From NCBI GenBank assembly GCA_963823945.1, contig CAWGNK010000006.1:1-64000 (forward strand): a stretch of 64,000 bases of DNA, read 5' to 3'. A model generated the notes under the pieces. It had not been told where the DNA came from. It did not search any database and saw nothing but the letters and a program-made list of their open reading frames with translations. The translations under genes were made by a program, and so were the position numbers. Numbering within the stretch: position 1 is the first letter of the stretch; every line of letters starts with the position of its first letter. Below are positions 26,749-35,200 of this stretch, in pieces. The DNA is from Bog-793 sp963823945 (lineage in GTDB: Bacteria > Actinomycetota > Acidimicrobiia > Acidimicrobiales > Bog-793).

Positions 26749-27381
26749 TTAGCGCGTTATCGATGTCGGCTTGTTCGGCAAGGCTCGGTACTGCTGCGAG
26801 GAGATCCCCTGCAATGCGGCGACAGGCAGCGAAGCCGAAACGACGTACGTCACCAGATTCGACCTCTTGAAGATGATCCCTGTCGTCGACAGTCCATCCG
26901 ACGCGGCGCGACAGGTGACCTGGCGAGCACCGGGGATCGCCGCATAGGCAACGTCGGACCGCGGCTTCGAGGCTCCGCAGAGCTCACTTGCCGCACGGGT
27001 GACGCCGGCACGGAGCGCGCGCAATATCAGGCCCCGTTTGTTCTTCGGCAGCGCGAACCCCAAGACGATGATCGTGAGAGTGTCTTGCTGAGAACTCGGG
27101 GCGTGCCAGCCTTCTACAGCCGTCCGGATTCGCCATCCGTAGGTATGACCGACCGCATTCTCAGTCCCTTGCAGGATGTTGTTCACCATGTCGAGCCGAG
27201 CCTTCGTAAGGCTCTGCCACCCGGACACGGGCTGCTTGAGGATGTAGCGGTCGATGCGTGCGTATCCCGCGGCGGACGCCGGTGGCGCCGCGGCGAAGAG
27301 CAGCATTGCGGCAACGAGAGCACTGCCCACGGCGACTGGGAAGCGAACCCTCGGGCTGGACCGCTGGGGTTTGCTGGCCAC
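26749..27381 (-). CDS. Secreted hypothetical protein
   Basis: This 210-residue protein has a clear signal peptide: basic MASKPQRSSPRVR, a hydrophobic AVGSALVAAMLLFAAA core and an A-x-A site in PPASAAG. The mature part is mixed alpha/beta with two cysteines (ELCGAS, QVTCRA), which could form a disulfide. No family is recognised. It lies alone between the disrupted repeat-protein gene and the xanthine dehydrogenase gene, transcribed away from the latter. Confidence 0.68.
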   Translation of the reverse strand: MASKPQRSSPRVRFPVAVGSALVAAMLLFAAAPPASAAGYARIDRYILKQPVSGWQSLTKARLDMVNNILQGTENAVGHTYGWRIRTAVEGWHAPSSQQDTLTIIVLGFALPKNKRGLILRALRAGVTRAASELCGASKPRSDVAYAAIPGARQVTCRAASDGLSTTGIIFKRSNLVTYVVSASLPVAALQGISSQQYRALPNKPTSITR

Positions 27382-27683
27382 GACAAGACACGTTACCTGG
27401 GGCGGGACTGCGTGTCACTGGCTCTCGAGGGGAGGCGGCACACAACCGTTCTTTCTTGAACCGTTGTCGCCAGGTGCTGGATGGTCCGCCCAGAACTTCA
27501 GTCTCGCCCTGCCCCCGAACCGCGGGGCGATGTGCCCCGATCGATCCTCGCTGCCGGATAGGGGCACCTTCTCCCCCGGAGCGCCAGATTCTTGTGCGCG
27601 CGAGAGGCGCACCCCGCCCGTTTGTGAACTGCCGGGAAAGGGCCCCGGATAGGCTGCAACCGTCGTGGGGGGCAGGTGTTGAC
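27382..27683. other. Divergent intergenic region upstream of the fused xanthine dehydrogenase gene
   Basis: No gene is recognised in these 302 bp, which separate the secreted hypothetical gene from the dehydrogenase start. It should contain both promoters; no operator or riboswitch-like structure was identified. Confidence 0.4.
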
Positions 27684-30293
27684 GTGGTGACTCGGGACAG
27701 CTCGGACGGCCCCGGAACCGTCGCGTTCGTCCTCAACGGCAGCCCCGTCGAGGTGCGCCGCGACCACCCGCACCTCCTCGCGGCGCTGCGCGAGGGGCTC
27801 GACGTCACATCCCCCAAGGACGGGTGCTCGCCGAGCGGCCAGTGCGGCTGCTGCACGGTGCTTCTCGACAACAAGGCCGTGGTGGCCTGCCAGGTCTCCT
27901 TGGAAAAGGCCCAAGGTCGCTCCGTCACCACCCTCGAGGGATTCGACCCCGCCGAGCGGCGCCGCTACGCGGCCGCCTTCGTCGCGACCGGCGCCCTGCA
28001 GTGCGGCTTCTGCACGCCGGGGATCGTCGTCCGCCTGAAGGCGCTGATTGACAGGAAAGGCGCCGGCCTCACCCGCGACGAGGCCGCCGGGCACCTCGGG
28101 GCCCACCTGTGCCGCTGCACCGGGTACGCGAAGATCCTCGACGCCGCCGAGCTGCTCGCCAGCGGCGTGCAACCCAAGGCCCGGGCGGCGGACGGAATCG
28201 GCGCCCGCGCCACCCGTTACGACGGCCCCCGCCTGGCGCTCGGCGACGGCGGCTACATCGACGACCTGCGCCGCCCGGGCATGCTGCACGGGGCGGTCCG
28301 GCTCGCCGACCACGCCCGGGCCGACGTCGTGCGGATCGACGCCGCGGTCGCCCGCGCCGTGCCCGGCGTCGCGGCGGTGCTCACCGCCGCCGACGTGCCG
28401 GGAGAGTCCCGCGTCGGCATCGCGGTCGCCGACTGGCCGGTCTTCATCCCGGAAGGCGGCCGGACCTCGTATCTCGGTGACGTCCTCGCCATGGTCGTCG
28501 CCGAATCGCGCGAGATCGCCCGGCGGGCCGCCGCCCTCGTCGAGGTCAGCTACCGGGTGCTGCGTCCTTTCACCGACCCCGCCGCGGCGCTCGCCGATCC
28601 GGAGGACGCCGTCTGGCAGCTGCCGGGCAACGTGCTCGCGCGCTCGGCCTACCGCCGGGGCGACGTCGCGGCGGCGCTTGGTGCCTCGGCGCACCGCGTC
28701 CACGAGGTCTTCTCGACCCAGCGGGTCGAGCACGCCTTCCTCGAACCGGAATCCACCCTCGCCGAGGTCGGGCCCGACGGCACCGTCATCGTGTACTCGG
28801 GGGGACAGGGTGTCTGGGACGACCGGCGCCAGATCGCGGCGGTGCTGGGACTGCCTGAGGACCGGGTGCTCGTCGAGCAGGTCGCCAACGGCGGCGCCTT
28901 CGGCGGCAAGGAGGACCTCTCCAACCAGGCGCAGACGGCGCTGGCGGCATGGCTGCTCCGGCGCCCCGTGAAGTGCACGCTCTCCCGGGAAGAATCCCTC
29001 CTCCTCCACCCGAAGCGCCACCCGTTCCGGCTCGAGTACTGGGCCGGCTGCGACGAGGCCGGACGGTTGACCGCCCTGCGGGCCAATCTCATGAGCGACA
29101 CCGGGCCGTACGCGTCGGTCGGGAGCCACGTGCTCGAGCGCGCCGCCGGACACGCCTGTGGCCCGTACGCCGTGCCGGCGATCGACGTCGAGGCCGTCGC
29201 CGTGCGGACGAACAACCCCGTCGCGGGGGCGTTCCGCGGCTTCGGCGCCAACCAGGCCCAGTTCGCGATGGAGGGGGTCATCGACCGCCTCGCCGAACAG
29301 GTGGGATTGAGCGGCTGGGAGATGCGGGTCCGCAACGTCGTCACGCCGGGCGCCGTCTGGGGCCCCGGGCAGGTGATGGACGCGGGCAGCCGGGGGGCGC
29401 TGGCGTGCCTGGCACGCGTGAAGCCCGCCTACGAGGCGGCGAGAGCGGCGGGCAAGGCGGTGGGGCTCGGGCTCGGGCTGAAGAACGCCGGACTCGGCAA
29501 CGGGGCCGTCGAGGTGGCCCGGGCCGTCGTGCGCTTCGACGACGCCGGCGGCGTCGAGGTGCGCCACTGCTGGAGCGAGATGGGACAGGGGATCCACACC
29601 GTCGCCCGCCAGGTCGCCGTGGAGGAACTCGGCGTCGCCCCTGGCCGGGTCCGGGTGGTCGTCGACACGTCCCGGGAGCTCGGTGCCGGCCAGACGACCG
29701 GCTCGCGGGGCACCCTCATGGGCGCGGGCGCCATCGCGGCCGCCTGCCGGCGCGCCAACGCGGACGGCCGCCGGGCCGGCGTCGACTACCTCGGCGAGCA
29801 CCGGGTGGACTGGACGGACCCGGCTTCGGCGGGCGTGCCGCATCCGACGGTCCACGCCGCCTTCTCCTACGCCGCCCAGCTCGTCGTCATCGACCGCGAG
29901 TCGGGACGCATCGATCGCGTGCTCGCCGTGCACGACGTCGGGCGGGCCGTCAACCCGTTGGCCTGCGAGGGCCAGATCCAGGGCTCCGTGCACATGGGGC
30001 TCGGCTACGCCCTCTCGGAGGACTTCCCCACCGACGAGAATGCGCGCCCCCGCAACCTGACGCTGCGCAGCCTCGGGATCCTGCGCCCGAAGGACGTCCC
30101 CCCGATCGACGTCGTGCTCATCGAGGAGCCCCAGCCGCGCTCCCCCTACGGCATCAAGGGGATCGGCGAGATCGGGCTCGTGCCGACGGCCGGCGCCGTC
30201 GCGGCGGCGTTGCACGACCTCGACGGCGTCTGGCGCGCCACCCTTCCGATGTCCACACCTCGAGCCGAATCCGCCGATTCCGGCGCCGAATGA
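27684..30293 (+). CDS. Fused 2Fe-2S/molybdopterin xanthine dehydrogenase subunit (selenium-dependent XDH type)
   Basis: The GTG at 27684 (or 27687) follows a GGGGGGCAGG ribosome site and gives 869 residues, close to the roughly 850 of the selenium-dependent xanthine dehydrogenase family. Residues 1-165 form a complete two-[2Fe-2S] domain (CSPSGQCGCC plus a later Cys, QCGFCTPG, LCRCTGY). The molybdopterin region follows, with QVANGGAFGGKED, AGAFRGFGANQ, SEMGQGIHTVARQ, QTTGSRGT and the terminal SPYGIKGIGEIGL carrying the catalytic Glu. It would oxidise xanthine or hypoxanthine. No Sec codon or selenium-insertion gene is visible; in this family labile selenium sits on the cofactor, so selenium use is inferred from similarity only. 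An FAD partner gene is not adjacent. Confidence 0.9.
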   Translation: MVTRDSSDGPGTVAFVLNGSPVEVRRDHPHLLAALREGLDVTSPKDGCSPSGQCGCCTVLLDNKAVVACQVSLEKAQGRSVTTLEGFDPAERRRYAAAFVATGALQCGFCTPGIVVRLKALIDRKGAGLTRDEAAGHLGAHLCRCTGYAKILDAAELLASGVQPKARAADGIGARATRYDGPRLALGDGGYIDDLRRPGMLHGAVRLADHARADVVRIDAAVARAVPGVAAVLTAADVPGESRVGIAVADWPVFIPEGGRTSYLGDVLAMVVAESREIARRAAALVEVSYRVLRPFTDPAAALADPEDAVWQLPGNVLARSAYRRGDVAAALGASAHRVHEVFSTQRVEHAFLEPESTLAEVGPDGTVIVYSGGQGVWDDRRQIAAVLGLPEDRVLVEQVANGGAFGGKEDLSNQAQTALAAWLLRRPVKCTLSREESLLLHPKRHPFRLEYWAGCDEAGRLTALRANLMSDTGPYASVGSHVLERAAGHACGPYAVPAIDVEAVAVRTNNPVAGAFRGFGANQAQFAMEGVIDRLAEQVGLSGWEMRVRNVVTPGAVWGPGQVMDAGSRGALACLARVKPAYEAARAAGKAVGLGLGLKNAGLGNGAVEVARAVVRFDDAGGVEVRHCWSEMGQGIHTVARQVAVEELGVAPGRVRVVVDTSRELGAGQTTGSRGTLMGAGAIAAACRRANADGRRAGVDYLGEHRVDWTDPASAGVPHPTVHAAFSYAAQLVVIDRESGRIDRVLAVHDVGRAVNPLACEGQIQGSVHMGLGYALSEDFPTDENARPRNLTLRSLGILRPKDVPPIDVVLIEEPQPRSPYGIKGIGEIGLVPTAGAVAAALHDLDGVWRATLPMSTPRAESADSGAE

Positions 30294-30309
30294 GACCGCC
30301 GCGGACCGC

Positions 30310-32034
30310 TTAGCCGGCGGCGACGTCGACGATCGAGAAGGTCGACACGTCCAGCAGGCCCCGGTCGGTCATCCGCAGTTCGGGGATCACCGTGAGGCCC
30401 AGGAACGAGAGCTGCATGAACGGCGCCTCGAGCGTCAGCCCGAGCCGGGTCGAGACGACCTCGGCGAGCACTTTCACCTCGCGGGCGGTCTCGACGGCGT
30501 CCTTGTCGCTCATCAGTCCGCCGATCGGCAGCCGCACCTCGCCGATCACGTGCCCGTCGAGCATCGCCACCTGCCCGCCGCCGATCTCGACGAGCCGCGC
30601 CACGGCGGAGGCCATCTCGGCCGGACCGGTGGCGTCCCGCGTCCCCACGACCATGCAGTTGTGGGCGTCGTGGGCCACGGTCGAGGCGATCGCCCCCCGC
30701 GCGAGTCCGAACCCGGCGACGTAGCCGACCCCGATCCGCCCGGTGTTCCGGTGACGCTCGACGGCGGCGATTCGTGCGACGTCCTGGGCCGCGTCGGTGA
30801 GGTCGACGACGAGGTCCCTCGTCGAGAGCGTCCCCGACTCCACGCCGATCACCCGGGCCTTGCCACCCCGAGGCTCGGCGAACTCGAAGGCCGCCGGGCC
30901 CGGCAGCTCGTCGAGGTGCACCGAGTGGAACATCCACTCGGGCGCCGGTGCTGCCGGGACGACACCGGGCAGGATCTGGCCGTCGACCGCCACGAGCTTG
31001 CCGGCCTGCCAGACGCGGGCCGGCTCGAAGCTCGCCAGGTCGTCGAAGCACAGCACGTCGGCCTGGTAGCCGGGGGCGAGCCAGCCGAGGCGGTCGAAGC
31101 GGTGGTAGTCGGCGGGGTTGGCGGTCGCCAGTACGAGCGCCTCCTCGACCGGGAGCCCGGCGGCGACGGCCAGCCGCACGCAGTCGTTGATGTGGCCCTC
31201 GTGGAGCAGCGTGTCGGGCTCACGGTCGTCGGTGCACAAACAGACCCGGTCGGTGCCGTGAGCCAGCACCGAGGGCACCAGATCGGCGAGGTTGCGCGAG
31301 GCCGAGCCCTCGCGGATGAACAGCCACATCCCCTTGCGGCGCTTCTCGTCGGCCTCGTCAGCGTCGGTGCACTCGTGGTCGGACTCCACCCCGGCGGCGA
31401 GGTAGGCGTCGAGCGCCCGGCCGCGGATGCCGGGCGCGTGCCCGTCGACCCGCCGGTGTCCCGCGGCGGCGATCTTGGCGAGCACCTCGGCGTCACCCCG
31501 GATGACGCCGGGGAAGTCCATCACCTCGGCGATGCCGATCGCGCCGTGGCGCTCGAGGAGCTCGGCGAGGTCGGCGTGGTCGAGCTCCGCCGCCGGGCTC
31601 TCGTAGGGAGACGCCGGCACGCAGCTCGAGGCGCAGATGCCGAACGTGAACGGCAGGCCTCTCGCCGCGTCGGCCAGGGCGACGACGCCGTCCACCCCGA
31701 AGACGTTGGCGATCTCGTGCGGGTCGGCGGCGACGGCGGTCGTCCCGTGCGGCATCACGGTCCGCACGAACTCGTCGACCCAGAGCTTGGTCGACTCGAG
31801 GTGCATGTGCGGGTCGATGAAGCCGGCGGTCAACGCGGCGCCGGCGACGTCGACCACCTGGGCGGCGTCGCGGGGCCCCCAGCCGGCGATCACCCCGTCG
31901 ACGACGGCGAGGTCGGTCGAGACCCATTCCCGGGTCCCCGGGACGAAGACCCGGCCCCCCTTGATCAGCAGGTCGGCGGGCTCGTCGCCGCGCGCCACGG
32001 CGAGCACTCGGGGTGTGCCCCTCCGCGCCAACAT
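30310..32034 (-). CDS. ade: Adenine deaminase (Ade/YicP family)
   Basis: This 574-residue protein has standard length for Ade. Metal-site and family motifs are present: AGFIDPHMHLESTKLW, AADPHEIANVFG, a His in VDGHAPGIRG, ESDHECTDADEA, CLCTDDREPDTLL and the C-terminal-domain VAHDAHNCMVVGTRD. It hydrolyses adenine to hypoxanthine and ammonia, feeding the xanthine dehydrogenase encoded convergently 16 bp away. The start shown begins MLARRGTP; the family core starts shortly after at DLLIKGGRV. Confidence 0.95.
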   Translation of the reverse strand: MLARRGTPRVLAVARGDEPADLLIKGGRVFVPGTREWVSTDLAVVDGVIAGWGPRDAAQVVDVAGAALTAGFIDPHMHLESTKLWVDEFVRTVMPHGTTAVAADPHEIANVFGVDGVVALADAARGLPFTFGICASSCVPASPYESPAAELDHADLAELLERHGAIGIAEVMDFPGVIRGDAEVLAKIAAAGHRRVDGHAPGIRGRALDAYLAAGVESDHECTDADEADEKRRKGMWLFIREGSASRNLADLVPSVLAHGTDRVCLCTDDREPDTLLHEGHINDCVRLAVAAGLPVEEALVLATANPADYHRFDRLGWLAPGYQADVLCFDDLASFEPARVWQAGKLVAVDGQILPGVVPAAPAPEWMFHSVHLDELPGPAAFEFAEPRGGKARVIGVESGTLSTRDLVVDLTDAAQDVARIAAVERHRNTGRIGVGYVAGFGLARGAIASTVAHDAHNCMVVGTRDATGPAEMASAVARLVEIGGGQVAMLDGHVIGEVRLPIGGLMSDKDAVETAREVKVLAEVVSTRLGLTLEAPFMQLSFLGLTVIPELRMTDRGLLDVSTFSIVDVAAG

Positions 32035-32181
32035 GACACGACTCTAGGCCCACGCCTGCCGGAAATCGGTCACCTCGGATGCCAATTGTCGCCCGGCGCG
32101 CTACGGGTGACCGGGTGGGAGCCTCGGCCCGGCGGGCTCGGTACGCTCGGCTGGCCAACACCGGGAGAAGGACTCAACGAC

Positions 32182-32829
32182 GTGGAGGGCCACAGCACCG
32201 CACCGGGCGAGTCCGGCCCCGTCGCCGGCGTCGTGCTGGCGGCCGGCGAGGGTCGGGGCTTCGGCGGCCCGAAGGCGCTCGTCCCGTTCGCCGGCGAGAT
32301 GCTCGTCGAACGGGCGATCCGCACCCTCGCGGCCGGCGGCTGCCGGCCGGTCGTCGTCGTGCTCGGGGCCGCCGAAACGGAGGTCCGCGCCCGCTGTGAC
32401 CTGGGCGACGCCGTCGTGGCGGTGAACGAGGCGTGGTCCGAGGGGATGGCCGGGTCGCTGCGGGTCGGGCTCGAGGCGGCGCGGGGCTGCGGGGCCGCAG
32501 CCACGCTCATCGCCCTGGTCGACCAGCCACTCGTCTCGCCCGCCCTCGTCGCCCGCCTGATCGGCGCCTGGGAGAACGGCGCGTTCGCCGCCGTCGCCGC
32601 CTGGAAGGGTGAGGGCCTGACGCCAGTCGTCCTCGACCGCTCGCTGTGGGAGGCGGTCGCCGAGGCGGCCGCCGGCGAAGTGGGCGCCCGGGCGCTTCTG
32701 CGCCAGCGCCCCGAGATCGTCACCCTCGTCGACTGCGCGGACCTCGGCGCCCCCGACGACATCGACACCGTCGCCGACCTCGAACGCCTGGAGGCCGGCC
32801 TGCCGGGGTGGCCGACCGCCGGGCCCTAG
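32182..32829 (+). CDS. mocA: MocA-like molybdenum cofactor cytidylyltransferase / NTP transferase
   Basis: The GTG at 32182 with a GGGAGAAGGA site gives 215 residues. VAGVVLAAGEGRGFGGPKALVPF is the nucleotide-binding loop of MobA/MocA proteins (shown here as two overlapping blocks, AAGEGRGFGGPKAL being the core), with LVDQPLVSPALV as the metal-binding Asp segment and a terminal DDIDTVADL. It would add CMP to molybdopterin for the xanthine dehydrogenase family enzymes of the locus, as ygfJ/mocA does beside E. coli xdh genes. Its 3' end overlaps the convergent moaC stop by 4 bp. Confidence 0.87.
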   Translation: MEGHSTAPGESGPVAGVVLAAGEGRGFGGPKALVPFAGEMLVERAIRTLAAGGCRPVVVVLGAAETEVRARCDLGDAVVAVNEAWSEGMAGSLRVGLEAARGCGAAATLIALVDQPLVSPALVARLIGAWENGAFAAVAAWKGEGLTPVVLDRSLWEAVAEAAAGEVGARALLRQRPEIVTLVDCADLGAPDDIDTVADLERLEAGLPGWPTAGP

Positions 32830-33305
32830 CGGTCCCAGGTACCCGATCGCCCGCCGGACTTGTGCCACAGCTGGAGGTCGTCGACCCGCACGCCCGGGTC
32901 GGCGGCGAGCAGGGCCCCCACGACGGTGAGCGCCGCCCCGGCACAGGCGGTGAGCGCCTCCATCTCGACGCCCGTCCGCTCGACGGTCTCGGCGGTCGCC
33001 TGGATCGACACCACCGACCCGCGCAGCTCGACCTCGACGGCGAGCGAGTCGATCCGGATCGGGTGGCACAGTGGGATGACCTCGCTTGCGCGCTTGCCGG
33101 CGACGAGGCCGGCCGCCCGCGCCGCCGAGAGGATCTCGGGGCCCGCCAACGGGTCCCCCAGCAGATCCCGGCCCGCATCGGAGACCTGGACGCGGCAGGC
33201 GGCCCGGGCGACGCGGCGGGTCGGGGCCTTGGCGAGCACGTTGACCATCGACGCCCGGCCGTGCTCGTCGACGTGACTGAGACCCCCGTTGCCCGTGGCG
33301 TCCAC
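32826..33305 (-). CDS. moaC: Cyclic pyranopterin monophosphate synthase MoaC
   Basis: The GTG at 33305 gives 159 residues, the normal MoaC length. Signature segments are all visible: MVNVLAKAPTRRVARA, VAGKRASEVIPLCHPI (with the conserved His), RTGVEMEALTA and LWHKSGGRSG at the C-terminus. It converts the MoaA product to cyclic pyranopterin monophosphate, the second step of molybdenum cofactor synthesis. Confidence 0.96.
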   Translation of the reverse strand: MDATGNGGLSHVDEHGRASMVNVLAKAPTRRVARAACRVQVSDAGRDLLGDPLAGPEILSAARAAGLVAGKRASEVIPLCHPIRIDSLAVEVELRGSVVSIQATAETVERTGVEMEALTACAGAALTVVGALLAADPGVRVDDLQLWHKSGGRSGTWDR

Positions 33306-33394
33306 GACGAAAGCTTCGCGCCCCGTCGCAGCAGTGGTGGCTCCCCCGGGCCTGCGCAGCCATCCGGCGGACGGTGGCCCGCTACGCTGCGCTT

Positions 33395-33862
33395 ATGGCG
33401 CTTGCAGCCAAGATTCTCACCGTCTCCGACGGCGTCGCGGCGGGAATCCGCGAGGACACCGCGGGACCCGCCCTCGCGGCCCGGCTCGAGGCGGCCGGCT
33501 TTGGCGTCGCCGACCGGGACGTCGTCGCCGACGACACCTCCGCCATCGCCGCGGCGCTCACCGAGATGGCCCAAGACTTCTGTGGCCTCATCGTCACGAC
33601 CGGCGGCACGGGCTTCGCGCCCAACGACGTGACGCCCGAGGCGACGCATCTCGTCATCGAGCGCGCCGCCCCCGGGCTCGCCGAGGCGATGCGCCGGGCG
33701 AACCCGCTCGGCAGGCTGTCGCGCGGCGTCGCCGGCACGCTCGGCCTGGCACTCGTGCTCAACACCCCCGGCTCGCCCGCCGGCGCCGTCGAGCACCTCG
33801 AGGCGGTACTCGACGCCCTCCCCCACGCGCTCGAACTGCTCGCCGGGGGACGGCCGCACTAG
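33395..33862 (+). CDS. MogA/MoaB-family molybdopterin adenylyltransferase
   Basis: The ATG at 33395 gives 155 residues. TTGGTGFAPNDVTPEAT is the defining MogA/MoaB motif, preceded by ILTVSDG and followed by NTPGSPAGAVEHLEAVL. The protein adenylylates molybdopterin before MoeA inserts molybdate. It is divergent from moaC and convergent with moaD. Confidence 0.92.
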   Translation: MALAAKILTVSDGVAAGIREDTAGPALAARLEAAGFGVADRDVVADDTSAIAAALTEMAQDFCGLIVTTGGTGFAPNDVTPEATHLVIERAAPGLAEAMRRANPLGRLSRGVAGTLGLALVLNTPGSPAGAVEHLEAVLDALPHALELLAGGRPH

Positions 33863-33894
33863 CGGCAGCCGCCTGCGAGCCGGGGTGTAGGTCC

Positions 33895-34122
33895 CTAGCC
33901 GCCCGAGACCGGCGGCAGCACGGCCACCTCGTCGCCGGGCACGACCGGCGTGTCGGCTGTGGCGCCCCGGCCGTTGATCCAGATGCGGCTCGTGGCGAGG
34001 ACGGCCGCGAACTGCTGGCCGTAGCGGGAGCGCGCCGCGGCGAGCAGATCGCCGACCGTGTCGCCGGCGAGCTCGTCGGATCGCACGCCGGCCGCGTCGC
34101 CGGCGGGGCCGAAGAGGCGCAA
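33895..34122 (-). CDS. moaD: Molybdopterin synthase sulfur-carrier subunit MoaD
   Basis: This 75-residue ubiquitin-fold protein ends in the diagnostic VSGG, where the terminal Gly receives the thiocarboxylate sulfur. The TTG at 34122 is the best start (MRLFGPAGDAAG); a CTG 9 bp upstream would be the only in-frame alternative near moaA's stop. It lies 10 bp downstream of moaA. The large subunit MoaE is not in the window. Confidence 0.88.
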   Translation of the reverse strand: MRLFGPAGDAAGVRSDELAGDTVGDLLAAARSRYGQQFAAVLATSRIWINGRGATADTPVVPGDEVAVLPPVSGG

Positions 34123-34132
34123 CCGGGTCAGC

Positions 34133-35200
34133 TCAGCCCCCGATCATCGACATCGTGCGCACGGGGCGGACGAAGGCGGGCTCGCCGATGCCGTGGCCGG
34201 CGCGCTTGCCCCAGACGGCCCGACGCAGCACCAGCGCGATCGCGTCGTCGCCCGCCCCGCCAGCCAGGAGATCCCGCACCGACAACTCGTCGTCGCTGAA
34301 CAGGCAGTTGCGCACGGCCCCGTCCGCCGTCAGCCGCAGCCGGTTGCATGTCCCGCAGAACGGCTCCGTCACCGTCGCCACGACGCCGATCCGTCCGCCA
34401 CCGCCGGCGAACTCGTAGACCGTCGCCGGCGCCACGTCGGTCGGGTCGCGCCGCACTGGCGCCAGGGGCGAATAGGCGGCGAGGCGGGCGATCACCTCGG
34501 CCGACGGCACGACGGCGTCGGCTCCCCAGGTACCCCCGGCGTCGAGCGGCATGAACTCGATGAAGCGCACCTCGCGGCCCGTCGTTCGCCCGAACTCGGC
34601 GAAGTCGACGATCTCGTCGTCGTTCACACCACGCTGGAGCACGACGTTCACCTTCACCGGCCGGAGCCCCGCCTCTTCGGCGGCATCCATGGCCGCAAGC
34701 ACCCGGCCGAGCTCGCCTCGGCGACGGATCCGGGCGAAGCGATCCGCGCGTAGCGAATCGCAGCTCACGTTCACGCGGTCGAGGCCGGCCGCGGCGAGCG
34801 CCGGCGCGAGGCGGGCGAGCGCCGTCCCGTTCGTCGTCAGCGCGAGGTCACCGAAGCCGAGCGCCGAGAGCCTGCCGACGAGGTCCGCCATGCCGGCGCG
34901 CACGAGCGGCTCGCCGCCCGTCAGGCGCACCGCGGTGACGCCCAACGACCGGGCGACGCGCGCGACACGCTCGATCTCGTCGAACGTGAGGATCTCGTCC
35001 CGGGGCCGGAAGGTCTGACCCTCTTCCGCCATGCAGTAGGTGCAGCGGAGATTGCAGCGGTCCGTCACCGAGATCCGCAGGTCGGTGTGCACCCGGCCGA
35101 ACGTGTCGACGAGCGGCCCCTCCTCCGGCATCGCCACCGCGCCGGCCGGCCGCTCGGGCCGCCTGACAAGACGGACGGGCGTCGCCGCGACGGCCGTCAC
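34133..35200 (-). CDS. moaA: GTP 3',8-cyclase MoaA
   Basis: This 355-residue radical SAM protein has the CNLRCTYC cluster motif after RISVTDR, the LTGGEPL SAM segment, the C-terminal cluster ligands in FCGTCNRLRLTADG...NCLF, and the terminal GG of MSMIGG, which is needed for activity in characterised MoaA. It carries out the first step of molybdenum cofactor synthesis. The start overlaps the stop of moeA by 4 bp (35197-35200), showing a moeA-moaA-moaD operon. Confidence 0.97.
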   Translation of the reverse strand: MTAVAATPVRLVRRPERPAGAVAMPEEGPLVDTFGRVHTDLRISVTDRCNLRCTYCMAEEGQTFRPRDEILTFDEIERVARVARSLGVTAVRLTGGEPLVRAGMADLVGRLSALGFGDLALTTNGTALARLAPALAAAGLDRVNVSCDSLRADRFARIRRRGELGRVLAAMDAAEEAGLRPVKVNVVLQRGVNDDEIVDFAEFGRTTGREVRFIEFMPLDAGGTWGADAVVPSAEVIARLAAYSPLAPVRRDPTDVAPATVYEFAGGGGRIGVVATVTEPFCGTCNRLRLTADGAVRNCLFSDDELSVRDLLAGGAGDDAIALVLRRAVWGKRAGHGIGEPAFVRPVRTMSMIGG

